Made by a program: the position numbers and the translations under genes. DNA of 64,000 nt from Dolomedes plantarius (Eukaryota > Arthropoda > Arachnida > Araneae > Dolomedidae): assembly GCA_907164885.2 (NCBI GenBank), contig OU015493.1, positions 220,893,281 through 220,957,280 of the forward strand. Direction: 5' to 3'. Position 1 is the first letter of the stretch, and each line of letters starts with the position of its first letter. Below, piece after piece: positions 23,487-33,394 of the stretch. The notes beneath the pieces are model-generated. The model saw only the letters and a program-made list of their open reading frames with translations. It was not told where the DNA came from and ran no database searches.

Positions 23487-23559
23487 ATGCTGTAAAGATG
23501 GACCCAGATGTACAGCGAAAGGATCCTGTTTTGTAGAAAATATAGAAAAAATTGTTTAA
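23487..23559 (+). CDS. Possible terminal exon of a cysteine-rich peptide
   Basis: Directly after a strong acceptor (AG at 23,485-23,486), one phase gives 23 codons with the cysteine pattern CC-x5-C-x5-C, then an acidic/hydrophobic tail and TAA at 23,557-23,559. A polyadenylation signal follows 20 bp later. The spacing recalls half of a granulin module or part of a disulphide-rich secreted peptide; it is too short to choose, and a link to any named family would be a guess. Another phase of the same exon gives a 15-residue acidic tail ending at TAG, so the reading phase is unproven. No upstream exon was found. Confidence 0.3.
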
Positions 23560-23578
23560 ATGTGGTATGTACTTTCTA

Positions 23579-23584
23579 AATAAA
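23579..23584 (+). promoter_or_regulatory. Polyadenylation signal AATAAA
   Basis: AATAAA lies 20 bp after the stop of the candidate terminal exon, which would give a very short 3' UTR. Confidence 0.3.
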
Positions 23585-24307
23585 CTATTTTTACTTTAAA
23601 CCAGCTCTTTTCTGTATTTAAAAGCATGTGTTTCTATAATTATCTTCTATTGTGTAATTTTGAGAAATATTAATATCATAGTACTATTTCTCAAAAATAG
23701 CACTATCAAGTGTTGGATATTGAATGTCCTATGTAATATAAAAGAAAATATTTTTTAAAAATGACTTATAAGAATTTAATGAATTACTCTTTAATTCACA
23801 AAACTATGCAAAAAATAATTTTCTTATCTGTAGAGCATTTATTAACTATACACCAAAAAATAATTTAAATAAATTCTTCTGAGCAAGTTTTCATAAGCTC
23901 ACAAAGGTTTGAGTATGGGTTTCATCATATCACACTAAACATTACTCAAGTTTTGAAAAATGAATGTATCAAATTTATGTTTATAAATTTATCAAATTAT
24001 GTTAATAAATTTTATACTGGGGAAGTACAAATTTTTGGGGTTAATTATTAAAAACATGGATTTATGTTGCATTTCTTTGGATGAAATGCAATAATATGAA
24101 TGGAAAATATAAATACATAGTACTGTTTTACATACTATATCTCATTCTAAATTTAAAATAAAACGGGAACCTTAGATCGAATGGAAAGATATAATCTGTT
24201 CAAAAAGTCCATCTGAACAGATGGATCAAAAACAAAGGTTAGATATTATAATCTAATAAAATCTAACCTTTTATCATATATCCCTATTTTTATTTCTCTA
24301 TTTTGAA
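23585..24307. other. AT-rich intergenic DNA
   Basis: Contains a partial repeat of 23,290-23,400 at about 23,785-23,880 (ACTATGCAAAAAATAATTTTC, then GAGCATTTA) and small hairpins near 24,205 (CCATCTG-AA-CAGATGG) and 24,236-24,271. No coding region is recognised. Confidence 0.45.
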
Positions 24308-24341
24308 TTTTAATTTTTATATCCAGATTAGTCGCACAAAG

Positions 24342-24345
<4 letters not shown>

Positions 24346-24430
<85 letters not shown>
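24346..24430. repeat. (TA)n microsatellite in left foldback arm
   Basis: About 42 TA units; the matching tract in the right arm (26,539-26,572) is much shorter, so the tracts changed length after the arms were formed. Confidence 0.97.
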
Positions 24431-24432
<2 letters not shown>

Positions 24433-24798
24433 CAACAAACACAGAGGCATCGGGCCGGGGCCGGAAGATTCCGGCCAGCCGATTTCTCCACTGCCGGGCC
24501 GGCGCATTAGGTCAGTATCGGATCCGTAACGGGAGTGTCCTTTCGCCCGCGACTATCCCGTCGAGTGCGGGGCCGATTCCGGTAAGAATCGAGCCATCGT
24601 TCATCCGATTACTAACCGTGAGGCAGCCGCGAGGAAGCCATCAATGAGGACACAAAGCCACCGCGTAACCGGAGGTTGTCGGGGCGGTTACGGGAGCAAT
24701 AATTGGTGTCAAATTGTTAAATAAAATCTAAAAATAGAGTATCTGATAATTTTAACATTAATTCATCTGAACAGATGGATTAATGATTTATATATAAA

Positions 24799-24904
24799 CT
24801 AGTTGATACCCGTCAAAACATGACGGCTAGATAGTAAATAAATGTATACTAATACACAAATTATACTCAACATATCATTGCCAAATGTTGAAAATCATAA
24901 TAAC

Positions 24905-24941
<37 letters not shown>

Positions 24942-25751
24942 GTGTCTAAGCGGCCTTGTGCTTAGTGAGTATCTAAAGCCAGATCTAAAAATGTCACTGA
25001 ACATGCGCAGAAAGCAATTTTTTAATTGTAAATTATTGCTAATTAAACAGCGCGAAATAAACAATTTACATCAGGTTTAATCTTATATTTTACAAACATA
25101 ATCTATATATTTAAGTTGCTAAGCCGACTTTTTGGGCAGTCCGTGAGAGAAAACTACTGCATCAATTAACTTAATTTTGGTCTTAAAGGAAAGATTGTAA
25201 TCTATAGATTTGTCAAATTTGGTTTTTGTAACCACCATTTTCACTAATTAGTGATAATTTACAATTAAAAATTGATTTCTGCGCATGCTTAGTGGCATGT
25301 TTAAATCTGGCTTTGCAAACTCACTGTTTCTGCGCATGCCCAGTGACATGTTTTAATGATAAACGCGTTTGTTCCGAGGAATGTCTCTAGATCTCTCTCT
25401 GCCATTTTAATTTTTATGTATAAAAATTTTTATGTATAAAAATTAAAATGGCAGAGAGAGATCTAGAGACATTCCTCGGAACAAACGCGTTTATCATTAA
25501 AACATGTCACTGGGCATGCGCAGAAACAGTGAGTTTGCAAAGCCAGATTTAAACATGCCACTAAGCATGCGCAGAAATCAATTTTTAATTGTAAATTATC
25601 ACTAATTAGTGAAAATGGTGGTTACAAAAACCAAATTTGACAAATCTATAGATTACAATCTTTCCTTTAAGACCAAAATTAAGTTAATTGATGCAGTAGT
25701 TTTCTCTCACGGACTGCCCAAAAAGTCGGCTTAGCAACTTAAATATATAGA
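24799..25751 (-). mobile_element. Helitron with inverted duplication of its 5' end, 953 bp
   Basis: Minus strand: 5' TCTATATATTTAAGTTGC at 25,751; 3' hairpin CCGTCA-TGTTT-TGACGG followed by TATCAACTAG ending at 24,799. Flanking bases are A (24,798) and T (25,752), the Helitron insertion rule. The flanks rejoin into an AT-rich palindrome around GATTAATGATTTATATATA, so the empty site was itself a hairpin. The first ~325 bp of the element are immediately followed by their own reverse complement. It carries an A32 run (about 24,906-24,937) and no Rep/helicase coding. Confidence 0.85.
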
Positions 25752-25752
25752 T
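25101..25752. repeat. Near-perfect 652-bp palindrome without spacer
   Basis: Arms of 326 bp meet at 25,426/25,427. Reading base by base, I find only two mismatched pairs, next to the centre (TGTATAAAAA/TTTTTATGTA). It covers the 5' part of the Helitron and its inverted copy. Arm identity this high means either very recent formation or an assembly or sequencing artefact. Confidence 0.95.
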
Positions 25753-25822
25753 CATTAATCCATCTGTCAATTAGTTTTTTCCAGTATTTCTGAATACTGG
25801 TATTCAATAATTGTAACTGTTT

Positions 25823-25872
25823 TACCAACCAGTACAGGGCAGATATATCTATCTGCCCTGTACTGGTTGGTA
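25823..25872. repeat. Perfect 23-bp inverted repeat, 4-base loop
   Basis: TACCAACCAGTACAGGGCAG and its complement surround TATC. It lies between the Helitron and the right foldback arm and is unrelated to them by eye. It could be a hairpin-type MITE remnant. Confidence 0.9.
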
Positions 25873-26535
25873 TTAATGTTATCTTAACTTTCAAATTTGG
25901 GTAAATGTATCTTAATACAAAAGGAGGTTTCGTTCTAACAAGTAAACTTGTGATTCATATGCAAATTTTTAGGTAATAACAAAGATCAGTATTTGGTAAT
26001 ACCGAAAAATACATAAGGCAAAACTGGAAAGAATTCTAGAAATATGAAGGTAAAAAAAATAATAATAATAAAAGTGAAAGGGTTGATATCAGAGGTTATT
26101 CGTCAATGTAATAAATAATAAAAATAAGCATATAAACGAAAGGGTCCTACTCAAAACTTTGAAAAACTGCCGGCGGTCCGATTCTGGTAGAATGCTGGCA
26201 TGACGTCCGGACCTACGGCACATTGCTGTTTACGAGATGGGTAGATGACGGTATGTCGACACCAATTATTGCTCCCGTAACCGGCCCGTCAACCTCCGGT
26301 TACGCGGTGGCTTTGTGTCCGCATTGACGGCTTCCTCGCGGCTGCCTCACGGTTAGTAATCGGATGAACGATGGCTCGATTCTTACCGGAATCGGCCCCG
26401 CACTCGACGGGATAGTCGCGGGCAAAAGGACACTCCCTTTGCGGATCCGATACTGACCTAATGCGCCGGCCCGGCAGTGGAGAAATCGGCTGGCCGGAAT
26501 CTTCCGGCCCCGGCCCGATGCCTCTGTGTTTGTTG

Positions 26536-26574
<39 letters not shown>

Positions 26575-26700
26575 CTTTGTGCGACTAATCTGGATATAAA
26601 AATTAAAACTTCGAGGTTATTACGTTTACCAATTTCCATAGCAAATTAAACTAATTAAAATTAAAATTTATTATAATATTTTTTACTCACAACTTTACAG

Positions 26701-26895
26701 AATAAAAAACATATGGCCTTGGATTGGGCTGGCCATATGGCCAGCCCAACATATGGCCTATGGGCTGGGGATTTTTTGGAGGCATGTAGCATTTTCGAGG
26801 AAAATTTAAGTAAAAACGATTTCAATAAAAAATTCGGCAATTTAAAGGTTTTAAAAAAATGGAATTTAGACTCAGGAATTTTTAAAGATGTTTAG
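26701..26895 (+). CDS. Possible terminal exon of unknown protein
   Basis: Follows CTCACAACTTTACAG, a plausible acceptor (AG at 26,699-26,700). An open phase then runs to TAG at 26,893-26,895, reading ...GDFLEACSIFEENLSKNDF...KWNLDSGIFKDV. The first ATG is at 26,713. No family is recognised; the 5' part is a nested CATATGGCC repeat, including a palindrome, so it may not be coding. No partner exon was found. Confidence 0.2.
   Translation, partial: NKKHMALDWAGHMASPTYGLWAGDFLEACSIFEENLSKNDFNKKFGNLKVLKKWNLDSGIFKDV
26724..26749. repeat. Perfect 26-bp palindrome
   Basis: Half-site TTGGGCTGGCCAT followed by its exact complement. Two further CATATGGCC copies lie at 26,710 and 26,750, so the motif occurs three times in 50 bp. 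Confidence 0.9.
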
Positions 26896-27072
26896 AATAG
26901 TATTTATGTTTTCAATTGGTTAAGCTGTAATGGGGGGTGGCGCTAAAGTAATGTTACAATGACGTAACTTTTAGGATAGAATTGGCTGCTGTTTCACCAT
27001 AACCGTATATATATATATACCATAACCGTATATATATATATATATATTCATCTATATAGATATATATATATA

Positions 27073-29428
27073 CTAGCATTATTGCGCGGCAATGCCCGGG
27101 TAGATATATAGATATAAAAATTTTGATGCATTCCATCAAAAAATACTGGGCTGCACCCCCCGCTCTTCATGTTCATCTGGCTAGATAAATTGCGCTTAGC
27201 GCGTTTCTAATGAAATGATATATAAACAATAAGAAAGAAACTTTGAGTTTGCGGACCTTCGTCTGATTATACGTCTGATTTTATTGAGAATTAATAACAC
27301 AGTTTTGCATGATTCGCACGTTTGGATTGAATAAGTTTACTGCTTAATTATATATGTTAGATACTGTTTAATTAGATTTAATTAGATTTGTTTGATCCAC
27401 TGTTTAATTAGAAATAAGTTTTATAATTTACATTTGCCTTTATTATTTATTTTTCCCTTAAATGCTCAGTTTGTTCCACAACACCCAAGAGGTAAAGTGC
27501 AAGATGCGTTATCCCCTTTATTTAATCAAAGTAAGTTTGGATCCCGCATGAAGCCTATTTTCCTTACTTCTGTGATTTGGTTTTTTATTGTCGACAGGCC
27601 AAAAACCGTATAAAAAGCAAATTGTAAATAGGTTTTTAATTTTCTCAAGGCCAAAAACCGTTGAAAAAGCGAATTTGAATTCAGTTTTTACTTTCCCTAA
27701 AGTTAAAAACAGTAGAAGAAGCGAATTTGAATTCGGTTCAAGCGATCAGAAAAACTGCAAATGACAAAGGACACAAAGAAGAGCCAGGAAAGTTGTGTTA
27801 AAACATACTAATTTGAATTGCATTTCTAAAAAACTTCCATCTCAGTTAGTTAAGTGGTTAAATTTTATCTTTTACCGTATTCTAATATTTCTTTTGTCAA
27901 TTTATTTTATTGTTTAACTTAAAGTATCGCAAAAAGAAAAGAAACCACGTGATCAGCATTTCATAAATTAAATTCTAAAAATGAATTGTTGAAAATTTAC
28001 CAAAAATCAGAAAATGGAGGTAAAGATTCGAAAAAGATTTCGTTTTAAATGAATATCTATGATCTAATTTTTAAACCCTTAAAGCTTAAATTTTATAACC
28101 CTTGGATTATCATTTTAAATGCAAAATTTAAAAAATTACCAAAAAAGATTCAAAATTTAATTCTCAAAAATCTAAGAAGAATTTTTCAAAAATCTAAGAA
28201 GAATTTTTCAAAAATCTTTCTTAGTGCACCCCTACACTATAAGAAGAATCGGAATGCAAAATGTCAGCGAGGAGTGTGTGTCTGGGAAGGCAGGGCTAAA
28301 GGTTATCAGTGCTTTTTTCCACATAACCCAAGAGGGTGATGCATTATCTTTAATGCATCTTCCAAGATGCATTATCCCCTTTATTTATTCAAAGTAAGGC
28401 GCGATTTCACATGAAGCCTATTTTCCTTAATTTGGTGATTCGGTTTTTATTGTCGACAGGCCAAAAACCGTTTCGATTTTAAATTTCCTAAAGCTAAAAA
28501 CCGTAGAAAAAGCAAATTGTAAATCGGTTCAAGCGATGAGAAAAACTGCAAATAACAAAGGACAAAAAGGAGAACCGGGAAAGTTGTGTTAAAACATACT
28601 AATTTGAACTGCATTCTTAAAAAACGCCCATCTCAGTTAGTCTAGTGGTTAAATTTTATCTTTTTCCGTATTTTAATATTTCTTTTGTCAGTTTATTTCG
28701 TTGTTATGCTCGTAACGCAAAATTAATTTAAAGTATCACTAAAAGAAAAGAAAGCACGTGATCAGCATTTCATAAATTACATTCTAAAAATTAATCTTTA
28801 AAAATTCACCAAAAATCAGAAAAGGGAGGTAGATAAAGATTAGAAAAATATTTCGTTTTAAAGGAATTTTTATAATATTTCTCGTGATATAAATTTTATA
28901 ACCCTCGGATTATCATTTTAAATGCAAACTTAAAAAAATTAGAAAATCACCTTAAAAATTTAATTTTAAAAAATCGAAGAAGAATTTTTCAAAAATCTTT
29001 CCCCTCCACTATAAACTCCACTATAGAAGAATCACCATGCATAATTTCAGCTCTTTATGTCCAACGGTTTGGACTGTGCGTTATCTGTCAGTTAGTCAGT
29101 CGGTTAGACATGGCCAAAGTTTATTACCATGATGCTCTACCCCCCCCCCCCGCGCAGCGCTTTTCTCCCGCGCGGGGGAAGACGAATAGGTTCGGATTTC
29201 ACTGAACGGTCTGTATCCACAGGGGGTACCTCGCACCTATTACGGGCACTGAAAATCATTAAAAAATTAATTTAAAAAAAACTAATTGAGACCCAAACTT
29301 CGTTTTTGCTGATATAAGTTTCTCGGATCCTAAAAATTAACTGTGCCGAATTTGGTCCCTGTGAGTAAAACGGTCTATGATTCTATGGCGGACAAACAAA
29401 CCGACAAGCTCTTTTATATATATATAGA
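27073..29428 (-). mobile_element. Non-autonomous Helitron, 2,356 bp
   Basis: Minus strand: begins TCTATATATATATAAAAGAG at 29,428 and ends CTAG at 27,076-27,073, preceded by an ATTGC-CGC-GCAAT hairpin. It lies between A (27,072) and T (29,429). The 5' phrase with CTTGTCGGTTTGTTTGTCC is a form I associate with arthropod Helitrons. It contains an 862-bp-period tandem duplication and a GC-rich hairpin near 29,145-29,180. No Rep or helicase motif is readable in any frame; the longest frame (28,049-28,339) is lysine-rich low complexity. Confidence 0.85.
27450..29050. repeat. Tandem duplication inside the Helitron, ~862-bp period
   Basis: TTATTGTCGACAGGCCAAAA ends at equivalent points 862 bp apart (27,604 and 28,466). 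Further shared phrases are CAAATGACAAAGGACA/CAAATAACAAAGGACA, CACGTGATCAGCATTTCAT and AGAAGAATTTTTCAAAAATC. Copies have diverged by scattered substitutions and small indels. Confidence 0.85.
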
Positions 29429-29560
29429 TACATATATATATATATATATATATAAATTTATATATATATACACATATATATATATACAAATTTATATATA
29501 TATACACATATATATATACAAATTTATATATATATATATATATAATATATATATATTTAT
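29403..29560. repeat. Compound (TA)n repeat
   Basis: TA runs with regularly interspersed CAAATT and CACATATA. It spans the Helitron 5' end and the tail side of the adjacent SINE. Confidence 0.92.
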
Positions 29561-29700
29561 ACTGCGCTATTCCAAGATTGAGTATAGGTCCCGGCCAGCG
29601 CTTGTCCGGAGATTTGAACCAGGGAACTTTCTCTCCGTAGTGCGATACTCCGATACTCCGTAGTCCTATGCGATAACCGTTCAACCACAGAGTCCTTCAG
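29561..29700 (-). mobile_element. tRNA-Arg-derived SINE
   Basis: Minus strand: GGACTCTGTGGTTGAACGGTT (A box/D arm), CGCACTACGGAGAGAA (anticodon loop CTACGGA, ACG as in tRNA-Arg) and TGGTTCAAATCTCC (B box/T arm, 29,608-29,621). The anticodon-region phrase CGGAGTATCG is duplicated, so it would not fold as a normal tRNA. It is followed by a unique part (GCCGGGACCTATAC) and then TA repeats, as SINE tails often are. Confidence 0.65.
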
Positions 29701-31214
29701 AAAAAGCTCTTATGAAGGGGGCATAACGCTTTTTCGTTACGTGACGATTCCTGCCAGTTCACTCTACTGTAAGCCGCGTAAAATATCTTCGTTCCAACAA
29801 AATTATTAACAATTTGAAAAAAAGTTCTTGAATTTACATACAGATAGAATTTTGAATACATAATTCAGGTAAACGAAGGATATAAAATTTTAAAAAAAAG
29901 CTTATATTTTAATCGTTTTGAATCTGAAGATATGGTGATGAACAAATTAAATAGAATACAATTTTTCAATATCGAATTTTGCTATATCTCCCCACACGTA
30001 ACTCGACGAAACTAAGTTTCGTCGAGTTACTTATACATTGTGAATACGTTGTGGAACTTATACGTTGTGAATTACCTGTCAAAACAACGGTTACCACACA
30101 AGCTATAGATACACAAGGAACCCACATATTAAGATTTTTAGAAAAGCAAAATAATTAACATTTTCAAAGAAAATTCTTAAATTTTCATAGAAATAGAATT
30201 CTGAATACAGAATTCAGGTACATGAAGGATATAAAATTTTAAAAAATGCTTACATTTTCATCGTTTTTAAACTTAAGATATAGTGATTAACAAATTAAAT
30301 AGAATACAATTTTTCAATATGGAATTTTGCTATATCTCTCCGCAGGTAACTCGACGATACTGAGTTTGTTGTGGAACTTATAGGTTGTGAATTACCAGTA
30401 AAAACCACGGTGAGCACACAAGCTATAGGTACACAATGAACCCCATATTAAGATTTTTAGAAAAACAAAATAATTAACATTTTCAAAGAAAATTCTTAAA
30501 TTTTCATACAGATAGAATTCTGAATACATAATTGAGGTACATTAAGAATATAATATATTTAAAAAATGCTTACATTTTAATCGTTTTGATACTGAAGACA
30601 TGGTGATTAACAAATTTAATAGAATACAATTTTTCAATATGGAATTTTGCTATATTACTCCACACGTAACTTGACGATACTAAGTTTGTGGTGGAACTTA
30701 TAGGTTGTGAATTACCTGTCAAAATCACGGTGACCACACAAGCTATAGGTACACAACGAACCCGCATATTAAGATTTTTAAAAAAACCAAATAATTAATA
30801 TTTTAAAAGAAAATTCTTAAATTTCCATTCAGATAGAATTTTGAATACAGATTTCATGTACACGAAGTATGTAAAAATTAAAAAAATCTTACATTTTAAT
30901 CGTTTTGAATCTGAAGATATGGTGATTAACAAATTAAATAGAATAAAATGTTTAATATGGAATTTTAATATATATCTCTACAGGTAACTCGACGATACTG
31001 AGTTTGTTCTGGAACTTATAGATTGTGAATTACCGGTCAAGACCACGGTGACCACACAAGCTATAGGTACACAAGGAACCCGCTTATTAATATTTTTAGA
31101 AAAACAAAATAATTAACATTTTCAAAGAAAATTCTTAAATTTTCATACAGATAGAATTTTGAATACAGAATTCATGTACATGAAGGATGTAAAAATTAAA
31201 AAAATCTTACATTT

Positions 31215-31285
31215 AAAGGTCGATTTATATAGGCGCGGAAAGGGAACGTAACGAGAACGGACATGGATTAACGGACCTGGAAAAT
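31215..31285. mobile_element. Deleted MITE fragment in higher-order repeat 1
   Basis: Begins AGGTCGATTTATATAGGCG and keeps GGGAACGTAACGAGAACGG, then collapses to GGACCTGG and returns to satellite. It is a short deletion form of the ~820-bp MITE described at 32,575. Identical fragments occur at 35,315 and 40,331, so it was amplified with the higher-order unit. Confidence 0.8.
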
Positions 31286-32574
31286 TTTTTAAAATCTTAC
31301 ATTTTCTCGTTTTGAATCTACAGATATAGTGATTAAAAAATTAAATAGAAATCAGTTTTCCAATATATAGTTTTGCTATATCTCTCCGCAGGTAACTCGA
31401 CGATACTGACTTTATTGTGGAACCTTTAGTTTCTGCTTTACATGTCAAAACCACGGAAAGCACACAAGCAATGGATTCACAAAGAACCCGCATATTAAAA
31501 TTTTATGAAAAACAAAATAAGTAGCCTTTTCAAAGAAAATTCTTCCATTTTCATAGACATAGAATTGTGAATACAGAATTCATGTTCACGAAGGATAGAA
31601 AATTTTTAAAAAAGCTTATATTTTCTTCTCTTTCAATCTGAAGATATGGTGATTAACAAATTAAATAGAAAACAGTTTTTCAATATGGAATTCTGCTATA
31701 TCTCTCCGCAGGTAACTCGACGATACTGACTTTATTGTGGAATATTTAGTTTATGCTTTAAATGTAAAAACCACGGTGAGCACACAAGCAATGGGTTCAC
31801 TAAGAACCCACATATTAAGATTTTGGGAAAAACAAAATATGTAGCATTTTCAAAGAAAATTCTTAAATTTTCATACAGATAGAATTTTGAATACAGAATT
31901 CCTGTTCATGAAGGATGTAAAATTAAAAAAACTTACATTTACCTCGTTTTGAATCTGAAAATATGGTGATTAACAAATTTAATCGAAAACAGTTTTCCAA
32001 TATGGTATTTTGCCATATCTCTCCGCAAGTAACTCGACGACACTGCGTTTATTGTGTAACCCATAGGTTCTGCCTAACCTGTCAAAACGACTGTGAGCAG
32101 ACAAGCTATGGAAGCACGAAGAACACGCATATTAAGATTTTAAGAAAAACAAAATAATTAACATTTTGAAAAAAAATTCTTAAATTTTCATACAAATAGA
32201 ATTCTGAATACGTAATTCAGGTACATCAAGGATATAAAATTTAAAAGAAAAAAACTTACATTTTAATCCTTTTGAATCTGAAGATATGGTGATTAAAAAA
32301 TTAAACAGAATAAAATTTTTCAATATGGAATTTTGCTATATATCTCCACAGATAACTAGACGATACTGAGTTTGTTGTGAAACTTATAGGTTGTGAATTA
32401 CCTGTCAAAACCACGGTGAAGACACAAGCTATAGGTACCCAAGGAACCCGCATATTAAGATTTTTAGAAAAACAAAATAATTAACATTTTCAAATAAAAT
32501 TTCATACACATAGAATTTTGAATACAGAATTCATGTACATGAAGGATATAAAAATTAAAAAAATCTTACATTTA

Positions 32575-33394
32575 AGGGACGACTTATATAGGCTCGTAAA
32601 GGGAACGTTACGAGAACGGACCTGGCGCACGACAAGTCGTAATCGTGACACATCCGATTCTCGGAAGATTCCCGTTTGAAAATCTGCGCCAACGATTCGG
32701 TACCCGAAGTCGTTCACTGCTCGGCCGTATCTCGCTCATGGCAGAAGGTAAAAAGATGTTATTCAAAATATAATTTTTATACTATTGTTTATGTTTGATT
32801 AAATAAATTAAATCTTTATAAATTACAATTCTGTATAAAACTGTTCAAAATAATTTTTTATAAAAATTATTATAAATTACTTTATTCTTAGTCGAGGCAA
32901 ACTGCTATACGTTCCCTCGCAGATATTGGATCCTTCCAGTTACTTTACTCCTTTTCAATGAGCGGGCTGATTTTCATCAGAAGAAATTCAAATGTTGATC
33001 TGCTCCTTCTAAAGTAATAAAAAAACTTGCGATGTGACATTACTTGCTTATAGATTTTAAATTTTCCACGAGTTTCTCGGAACTTCCATGCTCAATGGAA
33101 GTTGAAGAAACATGTGGAATGAATATACGGAACTTCTGTGCACACTCCATCTTCTGATCATTCTATTGCACTCTCCACCATCTTTTCTATGAGTACTCTC
33201 CTCTTCAACCGACTCTAACAAAAGGTTGATAATGGCTATATATTCAACTGAAAAATGAAACCGCGCCATGGCGTTAAAAATCTTTCACAACAGAACACGT
33301 TCCCGCTACGTTCTCTTCCCGACTGTGTATAAACACATGCATCCGGCGCGCGGTCTCGGATCGTTCCCTTCACGTACCTACATAAATGGTACTT
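32575..33394. mobile_element. ~820-bp MITE in satellite, copy A
   Basis: Consensus ends over all copies are AGGGTCGATTTATATAGGC on the left and, inverted, AAGGTCCATTTATATAGG on the right, continued by GAAGGGAACG. TA lies outside each end (32,573-32,574 and 33,395-33,396), suggesting a TA or TTAA target. The middle is AT-rich with a hairpin near 33,068-33,118; the last 150 bp are GC-rich (CCGGCGCGCGGTCTCGG). No coding region. Confidence 0.85.

Larger units (their letters stand above)
24308..26608. repeat. 2.3-kb foldback: inverted GC-rich arms
   Basis: Left arm 24,308-24,710 and right arm 26,258-26,608 are near-identical reverse complements. From the outside in: TTTTAATTTTTATATCCAG, GTCGCACAAAGA, a (TA)n tract of different length in each, CCCAACAAAC, then about 280 bp of GC-rich sequence ending at GCAATAATTGGTGTC. 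The 1.55-kb centre contains a Helitron and a separate short palindrome. No target duplication is evident at the outer ends. The frames of up to about 116 codons across the arms are non-coding by appearance. Confidence 0.9.
26609..27072. other. Spacer with candidate exon and TA tracts
   Basis: Between the foldback and the next Helitron. Holds the candidate exon 26,701-26,895, and TA-rich stretches with repeated CCATAACCGTATATA at about 26,997-27,040. Otherwise unassigned. Confidence 0.4.

Noticed and set aside
28049..28339. 96-codon lysine-rich frame in the 2.36-kb Helitron
   Set aside because: Low-complexity AAA/AAT composition, no Rep or helicase motif, and it is not kept in the duplicated unit.
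30570..30767. Recurring 65-codon minus-strand frame (also 34,670-34,867 and 39,686-39,883) and similar frames across the array
   Set aside because: It recurs only because the satellite recurs, varies with monomer drift, and resembles no protein family.
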